Of a stretch of DNA of 62,080 nt, positions 1-7,822 are shown piece after piece. The notes under the pieces are model-generated. The model had not been told where the DNA came from. It saw only the letters and a list, made by a program, of their open reading frames with translations, and searched no databases. Within the stretch, counting starts at the first letter, position 1. Each line of letters starts with the position of its first letter. Both the position numbers and the translations under genes were made by a program. Where the stretch lies: positions 1 to 62,080 of the forward strand of contig NZ_RKME01000028.1 in assembly GCF_003797825.1 (NCBI RefSeq), given 5' to 3'. The DNA comes from Gordonia sp. OPL2. GTDB lineage: Bacteria; Actinomycetota; Actinomycetes; Mycobacteriales; Mycobacteriaceae.

Positions 1-127
1 GCGGTTGACCAAACGCCGGTCACCGACCACGACCGGCAAAATCGAACGATTCCATCGCACATTGCGCCGGGAGCTTCTCGACGAGACTGGCGCCTTCGAC
101 ACCATCGAGACCGCGCAAACGGCTATC
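1..127 (+). pseudogene. IS481-type transposase, C-terminal fragment
   Basis: Read from base 2 this encodes RLTKRRSPTTTGKIERFHR and onward to AQTAI, the late catalytic core (TGKIERFHRTLR) of an IS481-family DDE transposase. It begins at the window edge and is cut at 127/128, where an IS21-type end starts. The same 127 bases occur perfectly in inverse orientation at 61954-62080. Only a stub is visible, so no function is expected from this copy. Confidence 0.85.
1..127. repeat. Terminal inverted repeat of the window (partner 61954-62080)
   Basis: Bases 1-127 equal the reverse complement of 61954-62080 without a mismatch; identity stops at 128, where the IS21 end begins. Both lie inside the same transposase gene. 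This is either a pair of inverted IS copies flanking the region or the point where an assembly broke in a multi-copy element. Confidence 0.95.
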
Positions 128-522
128 TGTCAACGGCGGCCGAAAACTGACCCCTTATCGACGGTTGAAATTTGACCCCCTTTTGGTGTGGTTACTGGTC
201 GGCGTTGACGAGTTGTCGTCGGGTCTTGGTGCGGTAGGAGTCGCCGTCGATGGTGATGACCTCGGCGTGGTGGACGAGGCGGTCGATGAGTGCGGCGGCA
301 ACGACATCGTCGGCGAAGACTTCGCCCCAGCGGCCGAATGGCATGTTCGAGGTGATCAGGATCGAGCCTTGTTCGTAGCGGCTGGCGATGAGTTGGAAGA
401 ACAGGTTGGCGGTATCGGAGTCGAACGGCAGGTAGCCGATCTCGTCGATGATGATCAGCCGGTAGCGGCGGAGCCGTTTGAGTTCGGAGACCAGGCGGCC
501 GGTGGTGTGTGCCTCGGTCAGG
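128..522 (-). mobile_element. IS21-family element, istB-end fragment
   Basis: The end at 128 (TGTCAACGGCGGCCGAAAAC, followed by TGACCCC repeats) is typical of IS21-family termini and resembles the end at 49339. It interrupts the IS481 stub on its left. The element is cut at 523 by insertion of IS3-A, so istA and the 5' part of istB are absent here. Confidence 0.8.
192..522 (-). pseudogene. istB: IstB ATP-binding transposition helper, 5'-truncated
   Basis: The minus-strand reading frame encodes the C-terminal part of IstB, the AAA+ helper of IS21 transposition. Visible are a Walker-B-like IIIDEIGYLPFD, the sensor segment SILITSNMPFGRWGEVF and the family C-terminus ending in QLVNADQ. The N-terminal half with the Walker A site is missing because IS3-A joins at 522/523. 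The open frame runs on into the IS3 element, but that upstream part is unrelated read-through. Confidence 0.85.
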
Positions 523-553
523 TGTGGTTCCCCCGGAATCGTGGAGGACTCCT

Positions 554-1492
554 CTATGCGGCTTCGGGCTCGGTGACTGCGGTGTTCTCGTAGTCGACCG
601 GACTCATCATCCCGATCGCGCTGTGGCGACGCTGGTGATTGTAGAAGCCGTAGCACCACTCCAACACGACCGCCTGCGCCTCCATGATAGTATGGAACTC
701 GTTGCGTGACAACACTTCCCACTCCAAAGAAGAGAAGAATGCCTCCGCTGCGGCGTTGTCGAAACACGATCCGACCCGGCCCATCGACTGCCGGATACCC
801 ATCTTCTGGCACAGCCTGGTGAACCGTTTCGCGGTGTACGTCGACCCACGATCGGTGTGGAAAATCAGCTTCTGCGCATCGTCATCACGCCATATCGCCT
901 GCATACCGCCCCGCGTGGCGACCCCCATCTCGATCGCCGCACACGCCAACGCTGCATCCGGGTGACGACTGGTGGCCGCCCCCAGCAGGCGGCGACTGTA
1001 GAGGTCGATGACCGTGGCCAGATACAGCTTGCCCGCCGCGGTCGGGATCTCGGTGATGTCGCCGACCCACCGCTGATCGGGGCACTGTGCGGTGAAATCG
1101 CGACCCAACAAATCGGGGAACTTCGGGGCGGTCTTGTCCTGACGGGTCAGCCCGTTGCGCCGGCGGATCCGCCGCGCGACCAGGCCCTGACGACACATCG
1201 AATCAGCGACAGTCTTCTCGGTCACCGTCCACCCGTCAGCACGCAGATCCGCATGCAGGCGCGGTGACCCGTGCAGGCCGCGGGCCTTGTCGAACGCCAC
1301 CGCCACGGCCCGGTCGATGGTGTCCCGGCGATAGTCGCGGGTGGTGTGCAAACCCGTTGCCGCACCCGGCGATTGGGTCCGCTTATGCCATTTGTAGAAC
1401 CACGCCTCGCTGCCCCCGAGCAGCCGGCAGGACACCGCGTGTGGCACCCGATAGTTGGTCCTCTGGTCGGCGATAAAGCGTGCCACGCTCAC
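554..1492 (-). CDS. IS3-family transposase OrfB (IS3-A copy 1)
   Basis: This encodes the DDE catalytic subunit of IS3-type transposition, normally made as an OrfAB fusion. The N-terminal HTH_21-like region (ARGLHGSPRLHADLR) is followed by the rve integrase core with D in WVGDITEIPT, D in FHTDRGSTYTA and E in FFSSLEWEVL. I start it at the GTG at 1492 because it overlaps the relocated orfA stop (GTGA), the usual orfA/orfB geometry. Copy 1 has Gly in LLGGSEAW where copy 2 has the family-typical Val, so activity may be reduced. Functional OrfAB is unlikely while orfA is interrupted. Confidence 0.9.
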   Translation of the reverse strand: MSVARFIADQRTNYRVPHAVSCRLLGGSEAWFYKWHKRTQSPGAATGLHTTRDYRRDTIDRAVAVAFDKARGLHGSPRLHADLRADGWTVTEKTVADSMCRQGLVARRIRRRNGLTRQDKTAPKFPDLLGRDFTAQCPDQRWVGDITEIPTAAGKLYLATVIDLYSRRLLGAATSRHPDAALACAAIEMGVATRGGMQAIWRDDDAQKLIFHTDRGSTYTAKRFTRLCQKMGIRQSMGRVGSCFDNAAAEAFFSSLEWEVLSRNEFHTIMEAQAVVLEWCYGFYNHQRRHSAIGMMSPVDYENTAVTEPEAA

Positions 1493-1554
1493 TTCGTCGC
1501 CTCCTTCACCCACAGGACCACTGATCGCTTGAGACCTCCGATGTCGCGATCGTG

Positions 1555-2824
1555 TCAAGCAGCAACTGCGCCGGCGGGTTCGGTGGCTGCGTGCGGGAAG
1601 GCCTTGATCGGGTCGTAGAGTTGGCCGGAGGCCAGACAGTGATGCAGCTGGCCGAGCATCCGATTGAACAAGTGCCGCAGCGCGGCCGGGTGGCCGTCGC
1701 CGCGCTCACGGCGGCGTAGGTAGTGATCACGTGTCGGTGACGGTCTCGCGGCGGCGGTGAACGCCCAGGAGTAGCCAATGCCGGCGAGCCGGTTGTTCTT
1801 CGTCCGTCGGCGGACCACCGTGCGAGACTTGCCCGATGCTCGGGTGACCGGCGCGGAGCCGGCAAATGCCTGCAACGCGCGGTCGTCGACGAAACGATCT
1901 CGGTCGTCGCCGATCTCGGCGAGCACGATGGCTCCCGAGATATCAGCCAGCCCTGGAAAGCTGGTGATGATCTCGTAGTCCGGGTGCTGCTCGAACGCCT
2001 CGCGAAGAGCGGCGGCGAGCTGGTCGACCGAGTCGCAGACCGCGTTGAGCACCCCGAGCATCGCCAGCGTCTCGATGCGCATCGCCTGCTCCACCACGGG
2101 TTCTTGCCGTAGCTGCGGGACGCGCAGCGCGACGAGGACACTCTCGGCCACGCTGGCGATCCGCCGCTGCCGACCGCCGCGGCGCAGCGCCGTCTCGATC
2201 CGCGCTCGCGACAGCTTCTCTGCCTCGGCCGGGCTGGGCGCGATAGCCAGCACCGCACGCGCATCGGCGCTGGCCAGCCGGGTAGTTGACAGTCCGCGCC
2301 CAGAGCCCGATCCGGCAGAAAACGCGGCCAGAAAACCAGGGTGATACTCACACAGCCGAGCGCGCAATTCCTGTACCAGCTTTGGTGCGCCGCCACACCG
2401 CGTCCTGATAGGCGCGGGCCAGCACAGTGATCGAACGCGCCAAAGCGGTGTCTTCGGGCAGCATCCGATGCAAATGTGCGTCAGTGCGCAGAATATTTGC
2501 CAACGCCATCGCATCCACGTGATCACTCTTCTTGCCCGAGACCGACGTCCGTTCCCGATAACGCGCCACCGCCAGCGGATTGATCGGATAGATCGGCCGG
2601 CCGGTCGCGCGCAGCACCGCGACCAGCAACCCGCGTGGAGTCTCGATCGCGATCGGGATCGGCTCGTGCACCGTGTCGCCGGCCGCGGCCAACATCGCGG
2701 TCAACTCAGCAACGCCATCGATGCTCTCGTCAATGCGCCGCTTGCCGACCAGTGCGCCTTCGTCATCGATCAGGGCGATGTCGTGATGCCCTTCGGCCCA
2801 GTCGATCCCGCAGTAGATCGCCAT
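1555..2824 (-). pseudogene. IS110 transposase (DEDD recombinase), frameshifted
   Basis: The first 148 or so codons (MAIYCGIDWAEGHHD, AIETPRG, KSDHVDAMALANILR) form the RuvC-like DEDD domain. Near 2381-2383 the frame shifts: an extra base in the AAA of CGCACCAAAGCTGG ends the first frame at 2348, while the next frame continues as KLVQELRARLCEYHPGF. It then carries the Transposase_20 domain (SFPGLADISGAIVLAEIGD, FAGSAPVTRASGKS). Removing one A restores a protein of about 420 residues. The same shift is present in copy 2, so it predates the duplication. Translational slippage is possible but I see no classical slippery heptamer. Confidence 0.88.
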
Positions 2825-2884
2825 CCAGTCTCCTTACGCAGTAGTGGAATCCGTTACTCCGGTCCGAGGACCGGTGACACCGCG

Positions 2885-3165
2885 CGGCGACCTAATAGCA
2901 AGGCTCGAGGGCCTGACCTCCGATAGAGCCGTTCGCGATCCCAGCAACCAGCGGGGATGTCAATGATCTCAGCAAGAGCTCGCGGCTCAGCACATCAAGG
3001 ACCTCACCCCGCGGGCGGGCTCGAACCACGACCGACCCTCGCCTACCGCGGTGCCAGAGCCGGACCCGACACGCCGGGCTGCGTCGGTCTCAAGCAAAAC
3101 CTCAACGGGCTACGACATCACCAGACGTCGTTCCTCGACCTGACCGGACCCGTGCTCTGACACGT
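2885..3165 (-). ncRNA. Predicted IS110 bridge RNA (copy 1)
   Basis: Read on the minus strand, a first loop has GTGATGTC (3121-3114), identical to the left target half, and 18 bases later GCTTGAG (3095-3089), complementary to CT plus the right target half CAAGC. The loop is closed by CGTC(T)GGT/ACCGACG. A second loop has ATCGGAGGTC (2924-2915), identical to the element's right end plus the first core base, and CTATTAG (2898-2892), complementary to core plus left end CTAATAG. It is closed by CGGC/GCCG and has an inner AGGC/GCCT hairpin. The target loop lies 5' of the donor loop, as in the IS621 bridge RNA. The exact 5' and 3' ends are inferred. Confidence 0.85.
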
Positions 3166-3464
3166 CCTATTAGGACATCACGCTCCATGCGCAGCTCAGC
3201 GACCTCGTCACGCAACCGTTTGAGCTCAGCAGCGTCATCAACGGTCAGCTCGCCGCGGCCCTCCCGCTCGGCGCGCGCCCGGTTGACCCAGTTACCCAAG
3301 GTGCCCTCGTTGACCCCCAGGTCTCGAGCGACCTGGGCGATCGGCTTACCTGTCTCCTCGACGATCCGGACCGCCCCATCACGAAACTCCCGGTCGTACT
3401 TCTTCCGCTTCTCTGGCATCGTGCTCCTCATTATCGATGCCTCTACGGTTCGGGGGGAACCTCA

Positions 3465-3889
3465 TTGACCGAGACCACGCAGAACGTCCCGACGACCCCG
3501 GCGATGCCCATCGGAATCAGCATCAGCAGATGGCGTCGAGGCGGCATGCGGTCCCAGCCGTAGAGGTAGATCCCGAGGAAGATCGCCTCGACGAAGAACG
3601 ACAGCCCTTCGAACGCGAATGGCAATCCCAGCACGTCACCGAACCGGCCCATCAAACCGGGCCACAGCAGACCCATCTCGAAGCTGAGGATCGTGCCCGA
3701 GACCGCGCCGATCGCGAACAGCACTGCCGACACCTTGGCCCACCGTCGGGCCAGTCCCATTGCGACAGGGCCGTCGCGCACGATGCCGCGACGGCGCATC
3801 ACGAAGATCATCGTCGGGAACGCCACCCCGAAACACGCAAGGACGATGTGCCAGCCCAGGGACACCGCCATCTGCTGCCGGGCCGGCAT
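3465..3889 (-). pseudogene. Cytochrome bd-type ubiquinol oxidase subunit I (CydA/CioA-like), 3'-truncated
   Basis: This is the N-terminal third of a quinol oxidase subunit I, the haem-bearing membrane subunit that reduces oxygen. MPARQQMAVSLGWHIVLAC holds the conserved first-helix His; the following helices include VLFAIGAVSGTILSFEMGLL and the motif FAFEGLSFFVEAIFLGIYLYG with its acidic residues. At 3464/3465 the frame is cut by the IS3-A end, so the remaining helices are lost. I start at the ATG at 3889; the open frame extends to 4090, and a GTG at VYLAEALLVV is possible. It is not functional as it stands. Confidence 0.85.
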
Positions 3890-4090
3890 CAGACCCGGAG
3901 GTTGCTGACCCTCCGCCACAACCAGCAATGCCTCGGCCAGGTACACGGTCGTCACCGTCGAGCAGGGCCGGTTGTTCCAGCCCGACACGTCGTCATCTGT
4001 ACCGAAGGTAATCGCACGCAGATGAGGTTCCCGCCGGGGGTGGCCGGTAAACGCCACTGCCCCGCCGCCGGCTCGAGCTCGTGTCCGCAA

Positions 4091-4441
4091 CGACGAGGGT
4101 GGGTCCGAGTTGCTCGACGACGATGAACAGCGCGTCGGGGACGGTCCGGCGGGTCAAGTCAGCGGCGGGATACGGTGTACCGGAAACCCGATTTCCGGGT
4201 GAAAAACTTTGTTTCGTACTCTTTTCCCCGTGAATCCCGCTGCTGCCGATGCGTTCGTGACCGAAACCACTTCGAGTGTTTGCGTGTGGTGCTCGTCCAC
4301 CGACGAAATCGCGGAGTTCCGCGGCGAGAGGCGCGGACGGTGCTCAACCAGACGCGCACGCAGACTCCCCCGCGTGCTGCTTCCCGGCGGCGAAGCGTCG
4401 AACCGCGACGACGACTGCCCACGAAGGCAGGCGGGAAGGCG
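4091..4441. other. Intergenic stretch with one hairpin
   Basis: I see no convincing gene here. CCGGAAA (4180-4186) and TTTCCGG (4192-4198) form a 7-bp hairpin followed by GTGAAAAACTTTG, which could be a weak terminator or a leader structure for the gene at 4442. Longer open frames in this stretch are arginine-rich and look like non-coding GC-rich sequence. Confidence 0.4.
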
Positions 4442-4702
4442 GTGGCCACCAAGCCGCAGAATGTCAGGTCCGGCGTCGCCGGGCCGGCGAACGTCTCACG
4501 ACCCGACCGCGCCGAGCTCATGAGCCGGGCGCAGAGCCTCCTGGCGCAGCTCACCGAGATCGAGGAACGTCTGCAGGTCGCGCAGAAGGATGGCGGCTTG
4601 AGTGGCAAGGCCAAGGTGTCCGACCTGACCGCGAAGCGCGACTCCGTGTTGCGCACGCTCGCCGCGTTGGAGAAGGCCAAGCGGGCGCTCGAGCCGGCCT
4701 GA
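4442..4702 (+). CDS. Small coiled-coil hypothetical protein
   Basis: I do not recognise a family. From the GTG at 4442 the product is about 86 residues: a basic N-terminus (VATKPQNVRSGVAGPANVS), then a heptad-like region (ELMSRAQSLLAQLTEIEERL) and a second helix rich in Ala, Leu and Lys ending in EPA, probably an alpha-helical hairpin or coiled coil. The open frame extends upstream, but that part is arginine-rich and unconvincing. It converges on the aldehyde dehydrogenase gene and has no evident operon partner. Confidence 0.55.
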   Translation: MATKPQNVRSGVAGPANVSRPDRAELMSRAQSLLAQLTEIEERLQVAQKDGGLSGKAKVSDLTAKRDSVLRTLAALEKAKRALEPA

Positions 4703-4717
4703 GGTGGACGCACCACA

Positions 4718-4739
4718 CCCCGTACGCTTCGTGACGGGG
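4718..4739. terminator. Weak hairpin between convergent genes
   Basis: CCCCGT (4718-4723) pairs with ACGGGG (4734-4739) across a 10-base loop, between the 3' ends of the small hypothetical gene and the aldehyde dehydrogenase. There is no clear U-tract, so termination is only a guess from position. Confidence 0.3.
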
Positions 4740-4760
4740 CACCTCGCTGCGCGCGGTGCG

Positions 4761-6473
4761 TCAGCCGCGTAAGGCGGACGCAAAGAGCGACGGCAGCCGG
4801 GTGGCCTTCGGATCTGCCGCGAATGCAACCATCTTTCGGCCTACATGGTGCGCATGCGTGTTCCTGACGAACCACGCCGGCTTCGGCGTGATCGACAGCT
4901 GGCCGGTGATCAGAGATCGGCTCAGCGGGCGGAACGGGCCGGTCACGACCGTGCGCTCTGTGTCGTCCACCAGTGATGCGTTGTGTACCAATCCGATTCC
5001 GCTCTCGACATCGACGAGGGTCGCACCGGGAAAGCCGCCCCATGGTGCTGCTGCGGTGAGATAACCGACCCCCGTCCACGCGTTGATCGCAATCGTGCCG
5101 TAGCGGAGCGATTCCACGAACCACTCGAACTCTCGACCGAGCTTGCGGCGGTATCTCGGGTGCACCAAGACGTTGGCGCCGAGAGTGCCCTCGAGCCGCT
5201 CATTGACGAAGCGGCTCGCTGCCCGGAGGTAGGCAATCCCGTCTCCGGGGATCTCCACGACGGCCAGCACGGGCGAGAAGTACTCCACGGTGAAGGCCTC
5301 GGCCACCTGGTCCGGTGAGAGCCCCTCGATCAGCAGCCGGCCGTTCTCGCGTGCGTTGGCCGTGGCGTGCCGGTCGGCTGCCGCGGCGACCCGTTGGTCG
5401 CTTCCGGGGTAATAGGCTGGCCGCGCGGGAGCCTTGTCGATCTGGTCGCGGAGTTCCCGGAGGAACTCCCCTTTCTTGGACCACTCGGACGGGATCACGG
5501 CAACCTGGGCGGCGATGCAGTTGTAGCCGCCGTTGTGCAGACGCTGGGTGGCCAGGTGCTCCGCCTGGAAACGGATGTCCTTGGCCGACCACCCGGTGGG
5601 GACGACGACGGTGGGTGATACGCCGCCGAGTTCACTGGTGATGGTCTTGCCGAGCTTCGGTACGCCGGCCCGGCGACGGGCCTCGCCTTCCGGGCCGGTG
5701 CCGAAGACGATGGCGTCGTGACTTGCCGAGCTTCCGGTGATGTGGACATGCGCCACATTCGGGTGATCGACGAGATACGAGCCGACCTCGACACCGCCCC
5801 TGACGACCTCCACGAAGCCGCGCTCGGACAGGGGTCGCAGGACGGCGTTGATCGCGTCGAACATCTCGCCCAAGACGGGGTTCAGTTTGAGGATCACGAC
5901 GCGATTGTGCGCGATCAGCTCGTACAGGGTGTCCAGCACGGCGATCGAGGTGATGTTGCCGGCGCCGAGGACGACTGACATGCCGTGCGTCGTCGCGGGG
6001 TCGAGTTGCGCCAATCCCGCCGCCGACCGCGCCTGGGTGACACTCACCCCCGGCTTCAGCCAGACCTTGGCCGAGACGCCCGACAGCAGTAGCCGATCCC
6101 AGATCTGATGGGGAAAGACGTCGAGCGCAACACGACCGCCGGGAGCGACGGAAGTCGGTACGTGGGCGATGGGACTGTCGCCGCTGCTCAGGTCGCGCAG
6201 AGAACGGGCCAGCGTGGCAGCGTTCGTGATGACCGGGTACGGCCCCGACAGCCATTCTTCGCCTGCGAGCGGCGATGAGGGCGAGATCCGCTTCGCACGG
6301 CACGCGGCCTCAACCCAATCCGATGCCTGCTCGGCCGCCTGGTGCGCCACCTGTTGCAGAAGGTCGGCGCGCCGGGTCAGCGGGAGGTCTGCCCACCGGC
6401 GCTCGCCTGCGCTGAGTCGTAGCAGCGCACTGTCGAGCTCCGCGACTGTGGTGAAATCGGTGGTGAGAGTCAT
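4761..6473 (-). CDS. Aldehyde dehydrogenase family protein
   Basis: NAD(P)-dependent aldehyde dehydrogenase of 570 residues, longer than the usual 480-500, with an N-terminal extension. The general base is in ITSELGGVSPTVV (Glu about 281) and the nucleophile in RLHNGGYNCIAAQ (Cys about 319); the late motif YFSPVLAVVEI is also present. It is the last gene of the leftward operon that begins with choD and mce1, 46 bases after the second Mce-associated gene. In this island it plausibly oxidises fatty or sterol-side-chain aldehydes to acids for CoA activation; the substrate is not readable from sequence. Confidence 0.88.
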   Translation of the reverse strand: MTLTTDFTTVAELDSALLRLSAGERRWADLPLTRRADLLQQVAHQAAEQASDWVEAACRAKRISPSSPLAGEEWLSGPYPVITNAATLARSLRDLSSGDSPIAHVPTSVAPGGRVALDVFPHQIWDRLLLSGVSAKVWLKPGVSVTQARSAAGLAQLDPATTHGMSVVLGAGNITSIAVLDTLYELIAHNRVVILKLNPVLGEMFDAINAVLRPLSERGFVEVVRGGVEVGSYLVDHPNVAHVHITGSSASHDAIVFGTGPEGEARRRAGVPKLGKTITSELGGVSPTVVVPTGWSAKDIRFQAEHLATQRLHNGGYNCIAAQVAVIPSEWSKKGEFLRELRDQIDKAPARPAYYPGSDQRVAAAADRHATANARENGRLLIEGLSPDQVAEAFTVEYFSPVLAVVEIPGDGIAYLRAASRFVNERLEGTLGANVLVHPRYRRKLGREFEWFVESLRYGTIAINAWTGVGYLTAAAPWGGFPGATLVDVESGIGLVHNASLVDDTERTVVTGPFRPLSRSLITGQLSITPKPAWFVRNTHAHHVGRKMVAFAADPKATRLPSLFASALRG

Positions 6474-6519
6474 GAGTTGTTCTCCATGGTGTGGTGTGGA
6501 TGGCTCAGGGTTTCCGCGG

Positions 6520-7179
6520 CTACACCGGTGTGAATTCGGAGATCTTCCAGCGATCGCCGTCCTTGGCCATCTGGACGCGAATGCGGCTGCCGTCGAGTCG
6601 CGGCCCCTCAGCGTCCTTCTTGGACGTCGTCTGGTTGACGAAGAGCAGGACGGTTGCGTGATCGGCGTCCGACGCGACGAGTGCGGCGTCGACCACCTCG
6701 GCGTTCGTGACGATCTGCTCCTTCTTGGCAGCAGGTTGAATAACTGATTCGCCCAGTTGGGTGTATTCGTCGAGGAACCTGCCGGTCAGCATGGTCTCGG
6801 CAGCTTCGGGCAGCGCGGTGTCGACTGTTCGGTAGTCATAACTGAGCAGTTTGGGGATGTCGGTACGTGCCGATGCAAGCGCGGACTGCCCCGCCGATGC
6901 CTCCGTCGTCGCCGCGCTCGTCGCGAACCACACGTAGCCGAGTCCACCGGCGCCGGCGATCACGAGTGCCGCCAGCACCCTGACCAACCCGTTACGCGCC
7001 TTTGTCGAAAGTCTGGCGGGCCAGCTCACAACGACGGGGCCGAGTCGTTTGACATGACCGCCGCGCACCTTGTCCTGCTTCTCGGCGCCGTCGGTAGGCG
7101 CCGCGTCGGTGTCGACGTCGCGATCCACCTCCGCCTCGGCGAACTCGGATGAGATATCTTGCTCCACAACCTTGTTCAT
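6520..7179 (-). CDS. Mce-associated membrane protein (second of the mce1 operon)
   Basis: Mas-type protein of 219 residues: acidic cytoplasmic N-terminus, one transmembrane segment (VRVLAALVIAGAGGLGYVWF), then an extracytoplasmic domain resembling VirB8/NTF2-like folds and ending in WKISEFTPV. The ATG at 7179 is chosen because AGGAGG lies just upstream; the frame is open further. Mas proteins such as the mycobacterial OmamA type stabilise Mce transporters. It lies 64 bases after the first Mas gene and shares its architecture, so the two are probably an old duplication. Confidence 0.85.
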   Translation of the reverse strand: MNKVVEQDISSEFAEAEVDRDVDTDAAPTDGAEKQDKVRGGHVKRLGPVVVSWPARLSTKARNGLVRVLAALVIAGAGGLGYVWFATSAATTEASAGQSALASARTDIPKLLSYDYRTVDTALPEAAETMLTGRFLDEYTQLGESVIQPAAKKEQIVTNAEVVDAALVASDADHATVLLFVNQTTSKKDAEGPRLDGSRIRVQMAKDGDRWKISEFTPV

Positions 7180-7243
7180 GGCTTCCTCCTCGGTTCTGCC
7201 GCCTTCGCGTCGGTCGACGCCTCTTGGTCCGCGCTCCCCGCGT

Positions 7244-7822
7244 TCATGACACGAACTCCACGTTGCTGACCTTCCACGCATGGTCGGCGGCCGTCAGATC
7301 CACCTTCATCCGATAGACGCGTTGCTGCCCGTCGGGTGCCTCGGTGTTCTTGACGATCGAGCTGACCGCGGCCAGGACCCGCGCGGCGTCGTCGTCGGCG
7401 GTGATGATCCCCGCCTCCTTGACCGATCCAGTCGAGAGGACCTCGCCGGAGGAAAGGACCTGCTCGAACGACGTCGCCAGCTGTTCAAACTGCTGCTGAA
7501 AGGATCCGGTGGCGACGGACTTGATCCGATCCAGGTCGGCCTTCGACCGGCGGTAGTCGAGGCTGACGAGTCCGGCGACCACCTCGCGGGTGACGTCGAG
7601 TACCTCAGAGTTCCGCTTCTCGTCCTGCTTGGCCTGATAGAGATCGGTGCCCTTCACGCCGAGCAGCGCGAGCACCGCCACGAGGGCCGCCACCAGCGCC
7701 CACACGGTGACCACGGACCGGAGTGGAGCAGTGCCCGCCCCTTCGCCGGCGCTCTCCGGGCCGACCGCGTCGTCGTCGACTTCCGGACCGGTGGCCTCTA
7801 CTTGATCAGTAACGACTGCCAT
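7244..7822 (-). CDS. Mce-associated membrane protein (first of the mce1 operon)
   Basis: A 192-residue Mas-type protein with an acidic N-terminus, one transmembrane helix (VVTVWALVAALVAVLALLG) and an external domain with the family features LVSLDYRRSKADLDRI, ATGSFQQQFEQ and the C-terminal WKVSNVEFVS. Its start overlaps the 3' end of mceF1 by 25 bases, indicating translational coupling. It probably works as an accessory subunit of the Mce1 transporter at the outer face of the cytoplasmic membrane. Confidence 0.87.
   Translation of the reverse strand: MAVVTDQVEATGPEVDDDAVGPESAGEGAGTAPLRSVVTVWALVAALVAVLALLGVKGTDLYQAKQDEKRNSEVLDVTREVVAGLVSLDYRRSKADLDRIKSVATGSFQQQFEQLATSFEQVLSSGEVLSTGSVKEAGIITADDDAARVLAAVSSIVKNTEAPDGQQRVYRMKVDLTAADHAWKVSNVEFVS

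Larger units (their letters stand above)
1534..3171 (-). mobile_element. IS110-group element inserted in IS3-A orfA (copy 1)
   Basis: The boundaries follow from reconstructing orfA: CT at 1532-1533 and CT at 3172-3173 flank a 1638-base element, the CT core expected of IS110 insertions. There are no terminal inverted repeats. It has a long 5' non-coding end (2825-3171) and almost none 3' of the transposase, the IS110-group rather than IS1111-group layout. TTGACA at the right end (1558-1553, minus strand) would be joined to TCTAAT with an 18-base spacer in a circular form, recreating a promoter reading into the 5' non-coding RNA. Confidence 0.92.
1489..3419 (-). pseudogene. IS3-A orfA, split by IS110 (copy 1)
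   Basis: The 5' part (3419 to 3174) encodes MPEKRKKYDREFRDGAVRI through ELRMERDV, an HTH_Tnp_1 domain plus leucine-zipper segment. The missing 3' part, LKRSVVLWVKEATK and stop, lies at 1531-1489 on the far side of the IS110. Removing the insertion and one CT dinucleotide rejoins the frame exactly as GTGATGTC-CT-CAAGCG. Through the IS110 end the frame reads an unrelated tail and stops at 3102. Confidence 0.9.
523..3464 (-). mobile_element. IS3-family element IS3-A, copy 1, carrying an internal IS110 element
   Basis: The ends are imperfect inverted repeats: TGTGGTTCCCCCGGAATCG at 523 and, inward from the right end, TGAGGTTCCCCCCGAACCG. The 2942 bases are repeated at 50983-53924 with one difference I could find (C at 1413, A at 51873). 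OrfB is intact; orfA is split by the IS110. The flanks (AGG on the left, TTG on the right) do not form a target duplication, and the left flank is istB while the right is a cydA-like gene, so the neighbourhood was rearranged after insertion. Copy 2 has a proper target duplication. Confidence 0.93.

Noticed and set aside
192..812. A single 206-residue minus-strand gene spanning the IS21/IS3-A junction
   Set aside because: Only the part below 523 is IstB; the rest is IS3-A sequence read in a non-coding frame.
2378..2386. Programmed frameshifting to join the two IS110 transposase frames
   Set aside because: There is only AAA and no slippery heptamer or downstream structure I can recognise, and IS110 transposases are normally a single frame.
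1534..3171. Classifying the element as IS1111-group
   Set aside because: It has no subterminal inverted repeats and the long non-coding region is 5' of the transposase, which fits the IS110 group.
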